A stretch of 7,338 nt of DNA from an uncultured euryarchaeote (GCA_937897005.1 CALCOQ010000275.1:1-7338); one strand, 5' to 3'. Counted from the first letter of the stretch, positions 1 to 6,373 are shown. Translations and numbers: made by a program. Notes: generated by a model from the letters alone, not told the origin.

Positions 1-419
1 AGAATGGAAACCTTTGGGCGAAATCCAGCAAAGGGGACAACAACGGGAACTTTTTGTCATTACCATTACTCTTGCCGAGAAACGACCCGGACATGAAGCC
101 AGAACTTGTCGCTCCAGGAGAGAGGGTTCCAATCATCATGATCGATGACCCGAATACACCAGAGGTTGAGGAATATGGATTTTCATCCGGAACCAGCGCT
201 TCAACCGCGTATGTGTCTGGCGCCATCGCATTGCTTCTTGACGCTAGACCCGACCTTCAGCAGGACGGAGCGGGCGGTGGTCAGTCTGCAGTTGAAGATA
301 CCAAACAATGGTTGATGGACACCTCACATCCAAAAGATGGACAGAATGGTCATGACGACTACTACGGATATGGACTGCTACAGATCAAAGCCCTGTTGGA
401 AAGCGCTGGCACAGGATGA
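1..419 (+). CDS. Subtilisin-like serine protease (peptidase S8), C-terminal part; 5' end outside the window
   Basis: The reading frame is open from base 3 to the TGA at 417-419 (138 codons) and has no natural start, so the gene begins upstream of the window. What is visible is the C-terminal third of an S8 catalytic domain. An SSKG segment near the window start corresponds to the FSSRG strand of subtilases. It is followed by DMKPELVAPG, matching the family's 'KPDvvAPG' block, and then by GTSASTAYVSG, matching GTSMAxPhVaG. The Ser codon at 195-197 is the expected nucleophile. The usual Pro of that last block is Ala here, a tolerated variation. About 75 residues follow the Ser, so the protein ends with the catalytic domain and carries no added C-terminal module. 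The Asp and His of the triad and any signal peptide lie outside the window. These archaeal enzymes are usually exported and degrade extracellular protein; export of this one is inferred. Confidence 0.9.
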   Translation, partial: NGNLWAKSSKGDNNGNFLSLPLLLPRNDPDMKPELVAPGERVPIIMIDDPNTPEVEEYGFSSGTSASTAYVSGAIALLLDARPDLQQDGAGGGQSAVEDTKQWLMDTSHPKDGQNGHDDYYGYGLLQIKALLESAGTG

Positions 420-1169
420 TCATCTGCCCGAAACTGCCACCAGTGTTCCCCCAGTCAAAGGTTGGAATGCAAGATGGTGACTATTGGACAATTCTCTGAT
501 CAGATCGATCCATGCTTGGAATGAGACTAGCTGTGCCAGCGCAGCAACATCGTCTTCATCGACTTCACCAGTAGGGACTTCGGGCTCAATAGTCAATAAA
601 ACTCCAACTTTAGACAACAGTGGCAATGCTGCCTCGATACAAGCACTCTGTACACTTTCACCGACATCGATGATAATCAGATCAGCAGGCACCTGCAATG
701 GTGAACTCCCGAGTGAAGCCGCGGCCGTCTCTGTTGCCGCTGTTGACGCTGCGGCTTGCCATGCTTGAGACTCGGCTGCCAACTGTTCGAATCTACCAAC
801 TGTGACCCGGGCCCATTCTGTGGCATCATATCTCTGTAGCAATCGCTTGAGGATGACGGAGAAGCGAGACCCGGATTCCACCAACTCATATGACTCAGGT
901 GGCTGTTCTTGCCTATCCCACAAATCTAGTAACCAAGCAGATAAATGCCCAATTCCGCTACCGACCTCCAGAATCCTGGTTGGCCGCAATGTGGCCACAA
1001 CATCCCTTATCCGACGTCTGATCGACAGTGGTGCCGAGGTCAACTCCATGTGAAGCAGTTGTTGACCAATGTTGTTGGCCACCTCAGATTCCTCTCGAGG
1101 CTGCTCAAGATTTCTTGAAAGAATGGAAGCCAATGCCTCATGCATCTGGACTTCATTCTCCCCATCCAT
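420..1169 (-). CDS. Class I SAM-dependent methyltransferase, substrate unknown
   Basis: Starting at the ATG at 1169 gives 249 residues. A Rossmann-fold SAM-binding motif I is clear: RILEVGSGIGHLS, about 65 residues in. After it comes the strand ending in an acidic residue (YELVESGS), which would bind the ribose hydroxyls. A later ADLIIIDVGE strand corresponds to motif IV, and VGVLLTIEPEVP follows near the C-terminus. Between motifs II and IV sits a low-complexity Ala/Thr/Ser-rich insertion (QAWQAAASTAATETAAAS), probably a surface loop. The acceptor (protein, RNA or small molecule) cannot be told from sequence. The start is uncertain: the frame stays open to an ATG at 1346 (308 aa) with no other ATG, GTG or TTG between. 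That longer form would overlap the first 84 nt of the divergent zinc-finger gene, so the shorter form is preferred. Neither start has a visible Shine-Dalgarno site. The stop codon abuts the stop of the converging protease gene. Confidence 0.82.
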   Translation of the reverse strand: MDGENEVQMHEALASILSRNLEQPREESEVANNIGQQLLHMELTSAPLSIRRRIRDVVATLRPTRILEVGSGIGHLSAWLLDLWDRQEQPPESYELVESGSRFSVILKRLLQRYDATEWARVTVGRFEQLAAESQAWQAAASTAATETAAASLGSSPLQVPADLIIIDVGESVQSACIEAALPLLSKVGVLLTIEPEVPTGEVDEDDVAALAQLVSFQAWIDLIRELSNSHHLAFQPLTGGTLVAVSGR

Positions 1170-1262
1170 ATGCTTGCGCAGTAGAATGTCATTTTCAAGC
1201 CATTGTAGCCGAGATTGCCATCGCCTTGAAGAAGGGGACTCTCGCCCCGCATCACGAGCAGT
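1170..1262. promoter_or_regulatory. Presumed divergent promoter region between methyltransferase and zinc-finger genes
   Basis: If the methyltransferase starts at 1169 and the zinc-finger gene at 1263, these 93 nt must hold both promoters. No clear TATA box or BRE is visible on either strand, and no Shine-Dalgarno site precedes either ATG, so leaderless transcripts are possible. The minus strand stays open here in the methyltransferase frame and reads like plausible protein (Trp-containing, amphipathic), so part of this stretch may be coding instead. Confidence 0.3.
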
Positions 1263-1991
1263 ATGTACGAAGAGGGGGGTGACGAGGACGAGGAAGTCAT
1301 TGAGAACGTGGTTCTCTGCCCAGGATGTGGTGAAGAATGTGGACATACAGTACTACGTGAACGCCCTCGTGGAAATGGTGTTGATTTCCTCCTGAAGTGT
1401 GATGATTGTAGTAAAGTCCACACCATAGAATTCCGCACTCCCCCTGCTCGCACCATCGCTTTCATGCTCACAGATGGACCGGAGAGTAAGGTCGTCCACA
1501 TCGATCTGGATGCTGACGAGGTTCTTACCGAAGGAGATATCTTTGAACACAGTGATGCGCAATGGAGAGTAAACCGCATTGAGGACCTCGAAGGCAAGCC
1601 ACGTTACAAGAGAGGTGTTGATCGAATCACCAGAGTCACCGCTCTGCGCAGTGACCTCGTCCGAGTCAAATTGACTCTAACCAGAGGAGATGATTCTGAA
1701 CCGGACATCATCACCGTTCCCGGCGAGAAATTGTACTCCACAGGAACCATCATGATCCACGAAGGTGAAAGATGGCGCATCAGAGCCATACATTCTGGCA
1801 CAGGCAGAACCTTGAACGGAACCATGAAAGCCAGTGAGATCAAACGGATGTACCTGCACGAGCCTCCCTCAGAAGAGGAGTTCCAACCGCGAACCGAACA
1901 AGAGAGGCGACGTGCTTGGCAAGAAGGTAAACTTGGCTACAATCCTAACCCAGTGAAACCATCTTACAAGGGTGACAGGTCCTACAGATGA
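1263..1991 (+). CDS. HVO_0476-family zinc-finger protein
   Basis: The protein has 242 residues. An acidic N-terminus (about residues 3-14, Asp/Glu-rich) leads into a zinc ribbon: CPGC at residues 19-22, then CDDC at 46-49 with a nearby His53. A beta-rich body follows, with two related-looking halves: 'EVLTEGDIFEHSDAQWRVNRIE' in the first resembles 'KLYSTGTIMIHEGERWRIRAI' in the second. An 'ASEIKRMYLHEPP' segment precedes a basic, Arg/Lys/Pro-rich tail. The order of a short Cys4 ribbon, duplicated 'v.G..f..g...w.v..I' units and a terminal K(R)(V/M)Y motif agrees with the archaeal family named after Haloferax HVO_0476, from memory of that family. Its function is not established; the ribbon and basic tail would suit nucleic-acid or ribosome contact, which is inference. 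A GTG at about 1308, just before the ribbon, is a possible shorter start. The TGA lies 2 nt from the stop of the converging proline dehydrogenase gene. Confidence 0.8.
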   Translation: MYEEGGDEDEEVIENVVLCPGCGEECGHTVLRERPRGNGVDFLLKCDDCSKVHTIEFRTPPARTIAFMLTDGPESKVVHIDLDADEVLTEGDIFEHSDAQWRVNRIEDLEGKPRYKRGVDRITRVTALRSDLVRVKLTLTRGDDSEPDIITVPGEKLYSTGTIMIHEGERWRIRAIHSGTGRTLNGTMKASEIKRMYLHEPPSEEEFQPRTEQERRRAWQEGKLGYNPNPVKPSYKGDRSYR

Positions 1992-1993
1992 AC

Positions 1994-3028
1994 TCAACGT
2001 TTGTTGGACCATGGCATCAACAACGCCTTGGTGACATGCCAGGCAACCGTTGGATTCTCTCTCAAGCGCCGCATGGAATATTCATACCACCTCTCACCAT
2101 ATGGGATGTACACTCTCGTCCTATGCCCTTTGGAAGCTAATCGCCGACGAACATCTCCTCGCACGCCAAGTAACATCTGGAACTCATATCCCTCTCCTTT
2201 GCCCTTTCTTTGCGGAGGTGGAGAGTCTCTTGGGTCTCCTCCTTCCAGACCCATGCCTCTGTGTTCCAGTGCTTCAAGCGCATGTTCAATGACTGGAAGG
2301 TCATGACTGGCAATGGCCACATAGGAGGAAGTATCCAGCATCTTGTCAATCGCTGCATTGGTGGCATCCACAATTGCTCGATAACGAGTATGGGCCATCT
2401 CTTCTGGCTCCAGATAGATTCCTTTACAGATGCGGAAATCAGCATCACATCCCAACTCACTACAGATGTTCTCGATATCTTCCATGGTTCTGAACAGCCT
2501 GCCCTGCAATACCACACCAATATTCTTCAATCCTTTTTGATGCATCGCGAGGCAGACATCAATCGTATCATCAGTGACTCGATGGTCCTCCATGTCCAAG
2601 CGGATGAATATCTCATTCTGTGCCGCCTTTCTCAGTAGTTTCTCAATATTGGAAAGACCGATCTCTCGATCGATATGTAATCCGAAAGCGGTAGGTTTGA
2701 TCGATAGATTGGCATCAAGATCCTTCTCTACTATCTTATCGATGAGATCATTGTATTCCTTGATGAAGAATTGCGACTCCTCAATGCTGTTGATCTCCTC
2801 ACCAAGAACATCCACTGTGAAACAGGCATTCTCAGCCGCCAATTTCACCATCACCTTGACCGCATCTTCAAGAACCGCGCCAGCGACATACCTTCGTGAG
2901 ACCCAACGTATCACGAAGCGCGGCATCAACGGCATCATTCCCACGACCATTCGACCTAATAGACGAGACATGGGCAGACCTGACCGTGGGTTCCGGTAGA
3001 CGATTATTGACGGTTTCCGAAGCCGCAT
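1994..3028 (-). CDS. Proline dehydrogenase (monofunctional, FAD-dependent)
   Basis: This 344-residue protein fits the PRODH beta/alpha-barrel, which oxidises L-proline to 1-pyrroline-5-carboxylate and passes electrons through FAD to the respiratory chain. The family blocks are in order: LSIKPTAFGLHID (residues 108-120) with the conserved Lys111; IRLDMEDH (142-149); VVLQGRLFRT (172-181), matching the 'lQaYl.r' strand; FRICKGIYLEP (198-208), matching 'RlvKGaY'; ASHD (240-243); YEFQMLLGVR (281-290); and RVYIPYGERWYEYSMRRLRENP (305-326), which carries the substrate-carboxylate Arg pair. Length is normal for single-domain enzymes, and no P5C dehydrogenase domain or gene is present in the window. 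An extra Gly/Pro/Lys-rich loop (about 258-280) sits between barrel elements. The N-terminus is basic with a hydrophobic run (about 18-40), which could aid membrane association. The ATG at 3028 overlaps the TGA of the upstream deacylase gene by one base, implying translational coupling. Confidence 0.9.
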   Translation of the reverse strand: MRLRKPSIIVYRNPRSGLPMSRLLGRMVVGMMPLMPRFVIRWVSRRYVAGAVLEDAVKVMVKLAAENACFTVDVLGEEINSIEESQFFIKEYNDLIDKIVEKDLDANLSIKPTAFGLHIDREIGLSNIEKLLRKAAQNEIFIRLDMEDHRVTDDTIDVCLAMHQKGLKNIGVVLQGRLFRTMEDIENICSELGCDADFRICKGIYLEPEEMAHTRYRAIVDATNAAIDKMLDTSSYVAIASHDLPVIEHALEALEHRGMGLEGGDPRDSPPPQRKGKGEGYEFQMLLGVRGDVRRRLASKGHRTRVYIPYGERWYEYSMRRLRENPTVAWHVTKALLMPWSNKR

Positions 3029-3996
3029 CAGAGTGCAACGAAGTCGCGAGTACGTCCCAAGGGCGTACCGATTGACTCCAGATACCTACGAATCGCTTGT
3101 CTCTGCCAACCCTTGAACGACTTGCGATCCATGTATGCCCATACCTCTGCACCCGGGAATGCCAGTCTGGTGGCGGAAATCGCTGAATCGATTGCATGGG
3201 TCCACATTCCCTGTGGTAATTCACCGGTCAACGGGTCCCAATCAGGAGATGCTGGCTTCTTCATCGGCAAGGAATATCCGGCCAACAAATGCCCCAGCCA
3301 CACGCCATCATAGGAGGCCAACCTACCGATGAATGGAGCGTAGTGCCCACCACCCAATCCAACAGCCACCTTGTCACCACTGCTTGGACTCCATTCTCCA
3401 ATCCCGGGGCCACCATCCAATCCTAAACCATCCCAGATTATTCCAGCGAGTATCTCAGCAGCATCTTTGCGCGGCCAGTGCTCGGCGGTTGAGCCAATCT
3501 CAATGAACATACATGGGGCCTCAAGCCAAGGACCATGATGAGAGGTCTCTAAAGTCAATGAGAACTCATCTGCAAGTGGACTGTCTCCGCCTCTCTTGAG
3601 AATCTCCCGGAACCAAGAGCCAAGTCGAGGGTTTGGAGGTGGGCATTCTCCTGCCTTTCCCCCGAATGGAATCTCATCATCGGCAGCCAAATGGGGAATG
3701 CCGATAGGGTGAACAGTCAAACTTGGACGACCTGATGCTGCGGAATGGCGACTTGGAAATATGACTTCACTGACTTCTTCCCCAGTTGCAGCAGTCCATC
3801 TCTTGTCAAGATCATCTTCCCATAACAACCCTGATTCAAGCCACCATATCCGAACATCATTCAATCGATGGCTTGCACATCCATCGACGGGAACTCCCTC
3901 ATCCCAATCTCCCATCTTCAACAGTTCCTCTCCTTGAATCAATGAGGCTATATCCGGCTTGCTGACCACAACCAGCTTCACTTGAATGGATGTCAT
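3028..3996 (-). CDS. dtdA: D-aminoacyl-tRNA deacylase, archaeal/plant type (DTD2)
   Basis: The 322-residue protein matches the DTD2/DtdA (GEK1-like) family, which hydrolyses the ester bond of D-aminoacyl-tRNAs and clears N-modified D-aminoacyl-tRNAs. Visible family blocks are VIFPSRHSAASGRPSLTVHPIG (residues 78-99), LTLETSHHGP (147-156), MFIEIGSTAEHW (163-174) and VAVGLGGGHYAP (210-221). The His-rich HHG and GGHYAP motifs are the family's active-site and metal-site signatures. A typical C-terminal block SFKGWQRQAIRRYLESIG (293-310) follows. In GGHYAP the residue after Pro is Phe rather than the more usual Arg. The 250-264 region (PDWDPLTGELPQG) looks like an added loop. The gene begins at an ATG with no clear Shine-Dalgarno site, 75 nt from the divergent propeller gene, and leads a two-gene unit with proline dehydrogenase. 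Confidence 0.93.
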   Translation of the reverse strand: MTSIQVKLVVVSKPDIASLIQGEELLKMGDWDEGVPVDGCASHRLNDVRIWWLESGLLWEDDLDKRWTAATGEEVSEVIFPSRHSAASGRPSLTVHPIGIPHLAADDEIPFGGKAGECPPPNPRLGSWFREILKRGGDSPLADEFSLTLETSHHGPWLEAPCMFIEIGSTAEHWPRKDAAEILAGIIWDGLGLDGGPGIGEWSPSSGDKVAVGLGGGHYAPFIGRLASYDGVWLGHLLAGYSLPMKKPASPDWDPLTGELPQGMWTHAIDSAISATRLAFPGAEVWAYMDRKSFKGWQRQAIRRYLESIGTPLGRTRDFVAL

Positions 3997-4071
3997 TGAT
4001 CAACACAGAGAGGGCTTCGGCCAAGACCGCTTCGGAGGCAAGCCAATGTATGTATTCACCCTGCGCGGTGC
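3997..4071. promoter_or_regulatory. Divergent promoter region between dtdA and the propeller-like gene
   Basis: These 75 nt separate two head-to-head genes and must contain both promoters if neither start is misplaced. On the plus strand an AT-rich TATA-like stretch (ATGTATGTATT, about 4046-4056) sits roughly 20-26 nt before the ATG at 4072, which would suit a leaderless or very short leader. No comparable box is seen for the minus strand. A short imperfect repeat of GCTTCGG occurs twice here. Confidence 0.35.
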
Positions 4072-5010
4072 ATGTCCGACGATGCTTTGGCTGCATCAAC
4101 CGCACATCTTGTCAAGGATATTGGAGTATTACTCGTTGGTGTCGACGGTGAATTACAATGGCTGGATGCAGAAACTCTGGAGCCGCGTTCTGATTCGTTC
4201 CGACCTTTTCCCTCCCCGATCACACGTAGTATCGTGATCGAAGATGCCCTTATCGGATTCTGGGTCGAACATGATATTCTTGCTGCTAGAATGGCTTGTC
4301 TTCCACTTGATGGGGAATTCGCTCAAGGAGTGAACAAATCATCTGTCAGAGCATCGATGCACTCAGGGTCGGAGTACGACGGCCCGGTTGATGTCGCCGG
4401 AGCAAGGTGGTCCCATGTCCTGGATGCTGAACCGCTGGGATTGACTGAGTTGGCAGGTGATATCGCCTTCGCGTTGTGGAAAAGAGGTGTTTATTGCATC
4501 GGCCTCGATGCTGCTGAGAAATGGAGACGTCCTCAAATTGAATGGGTGGAACTTGAAGGGATTCCTCGAGGTCAAGAAATCAGTGGAATGCATGAGGTCA
4601 GCGGTGAATTGTACCTATGGTCTCGCGCAGGTGGGTGGGCTAGAATATCTGCCGAAGATGGCCAGACACTGGAACTGGGAACAATCGAGGCACCCGCCAG
4701 CATTACTGACACTTTCCATTCCTCTGAAGGAGGCTGGTTACTATGCACCAGCAGAGGTCACCTGCTGCGATTCATGGATCCAGAAGATGATGAGGTCACT
4801 ATGGTTGATGTGGGTGGCCCAGTTTCGGCAGCGGTCTGGGATGAAGATATTCGTGCTTGGAGAATGTGCGGATGGAGAGAGGACTTGATCTGGAGTGATG
4901 AAGGAATGATGCGTTTCGAACGAGATGAACTCGGAGTACAGATATTGCAGCAAGAAGGGAAATGGCAGATTCTAGAGAATCTGGGCAAATGGTCTGAATT
5001 CAAGAAATGA
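4072..5010 (+). CDS. Hypothetical protein, probable beta-propeller
   Basis: I do not recognise this 312-residue protein. It has no signal peptide or membrane segment, so it is probably cytoplasmic, and it is acidic and unusually rich in Trp. The sequence is nearly all short beta strands with Gly/Asp turns that recur at intervals of roughly 40-50 residues: DGELQWLDAETLE (25-37), RGVYCIGLDAAEKW (138-151), SGELYLWSRAGGWARISAEDG (177-197) and EGGWLLCTSRGHLLRFMDPEDD (219-240), with a further WxxDIRAWRMCGW unit (256-268). This 'x-G-x-hydrophobic-x-x-hydrophobic...D' rhythm resembles WD40- or PQQ-like propeller blades, but no individual blade is diagnostic. The ATG at 4072 is the first usable start in frame; a GGTG lies only 1 nt before it, too close for a normal ribosome site. 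It is divergent from dtdA and ends 12 nt short of the converging rps27ae stop. Confidence 0.7.
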   Translation: MSDDALAASTAHLVKDIGVLLVGVDGELQWLDAETLEPRSDSFRPFPSPITRSIVIEDALIGFWVEHDILAARMACLPLDGEFAQGVNKSSVRASMHSGSEYDGPVDVAGARWSHVLDAEPLGLTELAGDIAFALWKRGVYCIGLDAAEKWRRPQIEWVELEGIPRGQEISGMHEVSGELYLWSRAGGWARISAEDGQTLELGTIEAPASITDTFHSSEGGWLLCTSRGHLLRFMDPEDDEVTMVDVGGPVSAAVWDEDIRAWRMCGWREDLIWSDEGMMRFERDELGVQILQQEGKWQILENLGKWSEFKK

Positions 5011-5022
5011 TGAGTTCTCGAA

Positions 5023-5241
5023 TCATTCACTGGCAACAATGGATACCGTGAATCCACATCGGCCGCATGACTTGCGATCTTTATGAATCGCGAGGAAAAC
5101 TCCCTGTCCACACTCTGGGCAGGGTTCTCCCTTGCGAACGAGTTTACCATCTTCAATGGCATACTTGGCCCACTTTCCACTTGGGTTAGGGCCTTCTCTA
5201 CCTTCAGCCAATCGGCGTTTGCGATCGCTTCCACCCATCAT
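5023..5241 (-). CDS. rps27ae: Small ribosomal subunit protein eS31 (S27ae), zinc ribbon
   Basis: This 72-residue protein is the archaeal S27ae, the same ribosomal domain that eukaryotes make as a ubiquitin fusion; no ubiquitin part is present here, as is normal for archaea. The zinc ribbon is CPEC at 41-44 and CGRC at 59-62, with the family's GVFLAIHKDR stretch between (compare 'GvFma.HkdR') and GFTVS after. A WAKYAIEDGKLVRKG segment before the ribbon matches the usual 'yykydgdkvvRk'. The N-terminus is about 20 residues longer and more basic than in many archaea. The ATG at 5241 overlaps the rps24e stop in an ATGA arrangement. A second ATG at 5238 is equally possible, and a GGTGAGG site (5249-5243) precedes both. 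It is the last gene of the operon. Confidence 0.95.
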   Translation of the reverse strand: MMGGSDRKRRLAEGREGPNPSGKWAKYAIEDGKLVRKGEPCPECGQGVFLAIHKDRKSCGRCGFTVSIVASE

Positions 5242-5585
5242 TCCTCACCCCCATCATCTGTAGCGGCGACTGCGGCTGAAGCTGCAGTGTCCTTATCTGA
5301 GGATCTTGCGGATTGGAGGCCATGTTTTTCCAACAGGTATGCTGGTTCCACCGACATGCTTTCCCTGTCTCCATAGACATGAGCGACTCCTGTGGTTGTG
5401 GGCTGTCCAAAACGAGTGTTGACATCCTTGACGATGATGTTTCCCTTGTCAGAACCAGGTTCCAATGACTTGACCATATCCAGTAATTCAGCTCGACTAG
5501 GGGTCGAACGGCCCTCATGGCGCCATCTGAAATCGATCTCTACACGGTCGAGCAGAACATTCTCTTTGCGTTCAATAATCTCCAT
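5238..5585 (-). CDS. rps24e: Small ribosomal subunit protein eS24 (S24e)
   Basis: The 115-residue product begins MEIIERKENVLLDR, the standard S24e opening (compare 'mei.i.ekenpLlnR.ei'), and continues with FRWRHEGRSTPSR, a 'HpGr.TPsR' equivalent that anchors the family. VKDVNTRFGQPTTTGVAHVYGD (52-73) matches the '..fGgg.s.GfalIYd' block. The start was chosen at 5585 because AGGAG (5598-5594) lies 8 nt upstream and the family N-terminus begins there. An in-frame ATG at 5609 would add eight unrelated residues and overlap spt4. The last 25 residues or so are an unusual Ala/Asp/Glu tail (SSDKDTAASAAVAATDDGGEE), longer and more acidic than the basic tails common in this family. It is co-transcribed with spt4 upstream and rps27ae downstream. 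Confidence 0.95.
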   Translation of the reverse strand: MEIIERKENVLLDRVEIDFRWRHEGRSTPSRAELLDMVKSLEPGSDKGNIIVKDVNTRFGQPTTTGVAHVYGDRESMSVEPAYLLEKHGLQSARSSDKDTAASAAVAATDDGGEE

Positions 5586-5598
5586 TCTTCCAACTCCT

Positions 5599-5802
5599 TC
5601 AGTGGACATTCACTTTGAGCGCATAAGTTCCAGGCTCTGAGATATTCAATCTAGCTGCAATCTCAGCCCTTTCTGGGTTGAGTATGATGACATATCCCAG
5701 ATGATCAGAAGTGACCTTGGCATCAGGATGATGTGGGCACTGGTCTATTCCATCATCGAGTATTCGATGGCATTCTCCGCATGCGTACGGTTGCTTTACC
5801 AT
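5599..5802 (-). CDS. spt4: Transcription elongation factor Spt4 (RpoE'')
   Basis: The 67-residue protein has the Spt4 zinc ribbon plus the C-terminal block GYVIILNPERAEIAARLNISEPGTYALKV (36-64), which is nearly diagnostic. Spt4 pairs with Spt5 (NusG-like) to clamp RNA polymerase and raise processivity. The zinc ligands are CGEC (Cys8, Cys11) and then CPHH, so the second knuckle is Cys22/His25 in place of the usual two Cys. The start is ATG 5802, set by a strong GAGGTGA site (5814-5808) five bases upstream that overlaps the rpo7 stop. An in-frame ATG at 5844 lies inside rpo7 and would add 14 unconserved residues. The gap to rpo7 is 10 nt, and 13 nt separate its stop from the rps24e start. Confidence 0.95.
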   Translation of the reverse strand: MVKQPYACGECHRILDDGIDQCPHHPDAKVTSDHLGYVIILNPERAEIAARLNISEPGTYALKVNVH

Positions 5803-5812
5803 ATTCTTCACC

Positions 5813-6367
5813 TCACTCCTTGCGTTCTTCTTCGAGCCATTCAATTCCGCCTAGACCCGGCTGCTTGCAGGTCAGACCAATCTTGCTTTGACGAGGATCT
5901 GTTGAATTAGGTGAAAGCGAGACGATTCTTGCTCGAACGGTGCTGCGCGTCTGCAATCTACGGCCAGTCTGCCTACCTTCTATCATTCCCATTCCAACAT
6001 TCACATCAACATGGTCTTCCATGATCTGGGATTTATGGAGTAGAGCTTCCATTGGTCCGATACGAACGAATGCACCGAAATCATGCACTTCGGAAACCGC
6101 ACCTTCGACCACTTCGTAATCGTCCATACAGAACAGAACTGCGTCGAATTTGACATTCTGATAGATGGCTCCATCTCCATGGATGATGCGCCCGCGACCC
6201 AGTGGTTCGTGATTCAAGGTCACTAGAATGAATCGATTGTCGTCATCGAAACGCCCCTCAAACGCAGTTGCTGCGAGCTTGTCAATATGCTGATTCAACG
6301 ATTGGCCCTTACGGATATATTCCGCCGGAATCCTGATGATATCCTCTTTCTGCACCAGTTTGTACAT
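5813..6367 (-). CDS. rpo7: DNA-directed RNA polymerase subunit Rpo7 (RpoE', RpoE1)
   Basis: This 184-residue protein is the archaeal homologue of eukaryotic Rpb7. It binds Rpo4 to form the polymerase stalk, which helps open-complex formation, RNA binding and elongation. The N-terminal RNP-like domain begins MYKLVQKEDIIRIPAEYI (compare 'MYklvkveDtVRIPP..f') and includes LGRGRIIHGDGAIYQNVKFDAVLF (56-79). An S1 domain follows with GAVSEVHDFGAFVRIGPMEALLHKSQI (89-115). The C-terminus SKIGLTCKQPGLGGIEWLEE (161-180) is typical. The ATG at 6367 was chosen over a GTG at 6376 because it gives the family's N-terminus and because GAGGTG (6379-6374) lies 6 nt upstream; the GTG is part of that ribosome site. 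It is the first gene of the rpo7-spt4-rps24e-rps27ae operon, an order conserved in many archaea. Confidence 0.96.
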   Translation of the reverse strand: MYKLVQKEDIIRIPAEYIRKGQSLNQHIDKLAATAFEGRFDDDNRFILVTLNHEPLGRGRIIHGDGAIYQNVKFDAVLFCMDDYEVVEGAVSEVHDFGAFVRIGPMEALLHKSQIMEDHVDVNVGMGMIEGRQTGRRLQTRSTVRARIVSLSPNSTDPRQSKIGLTCKQPGLGGIEWLEEERKE

Positions 6368-6373
6368 CTTTTC

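Noticed and set aside
484..1053. Plus-strand open frames opposite the methyltransferase (94 and 83 codons)
   Set aside because: They are shadows of a gene with a clear SAM-binding motif on the minus strand and show no motif of their own.
2210..2999. Plus-strand open frames of 141-142 codons opposite proline dehydrogenase
   Set aside because: They are antisense shadows; proline dehydrogenase blocks run the full length of the minus strand here.
1263..3996. Possible single functional module of zinc-finger protein, proline dehydrogenase and deacylase
   Set aside because: The zinc-finger gene is on the opposite strand and converges on the other two, so there is no operon evidence linking it to them.
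4457..4888. 143-codon frame inside the propeller-like gene in another plus-strand frame
   Set aside because: It is nested in a longer frame with regular strand periodicity, and its own sequence shows no domain pattern or ribosome site.
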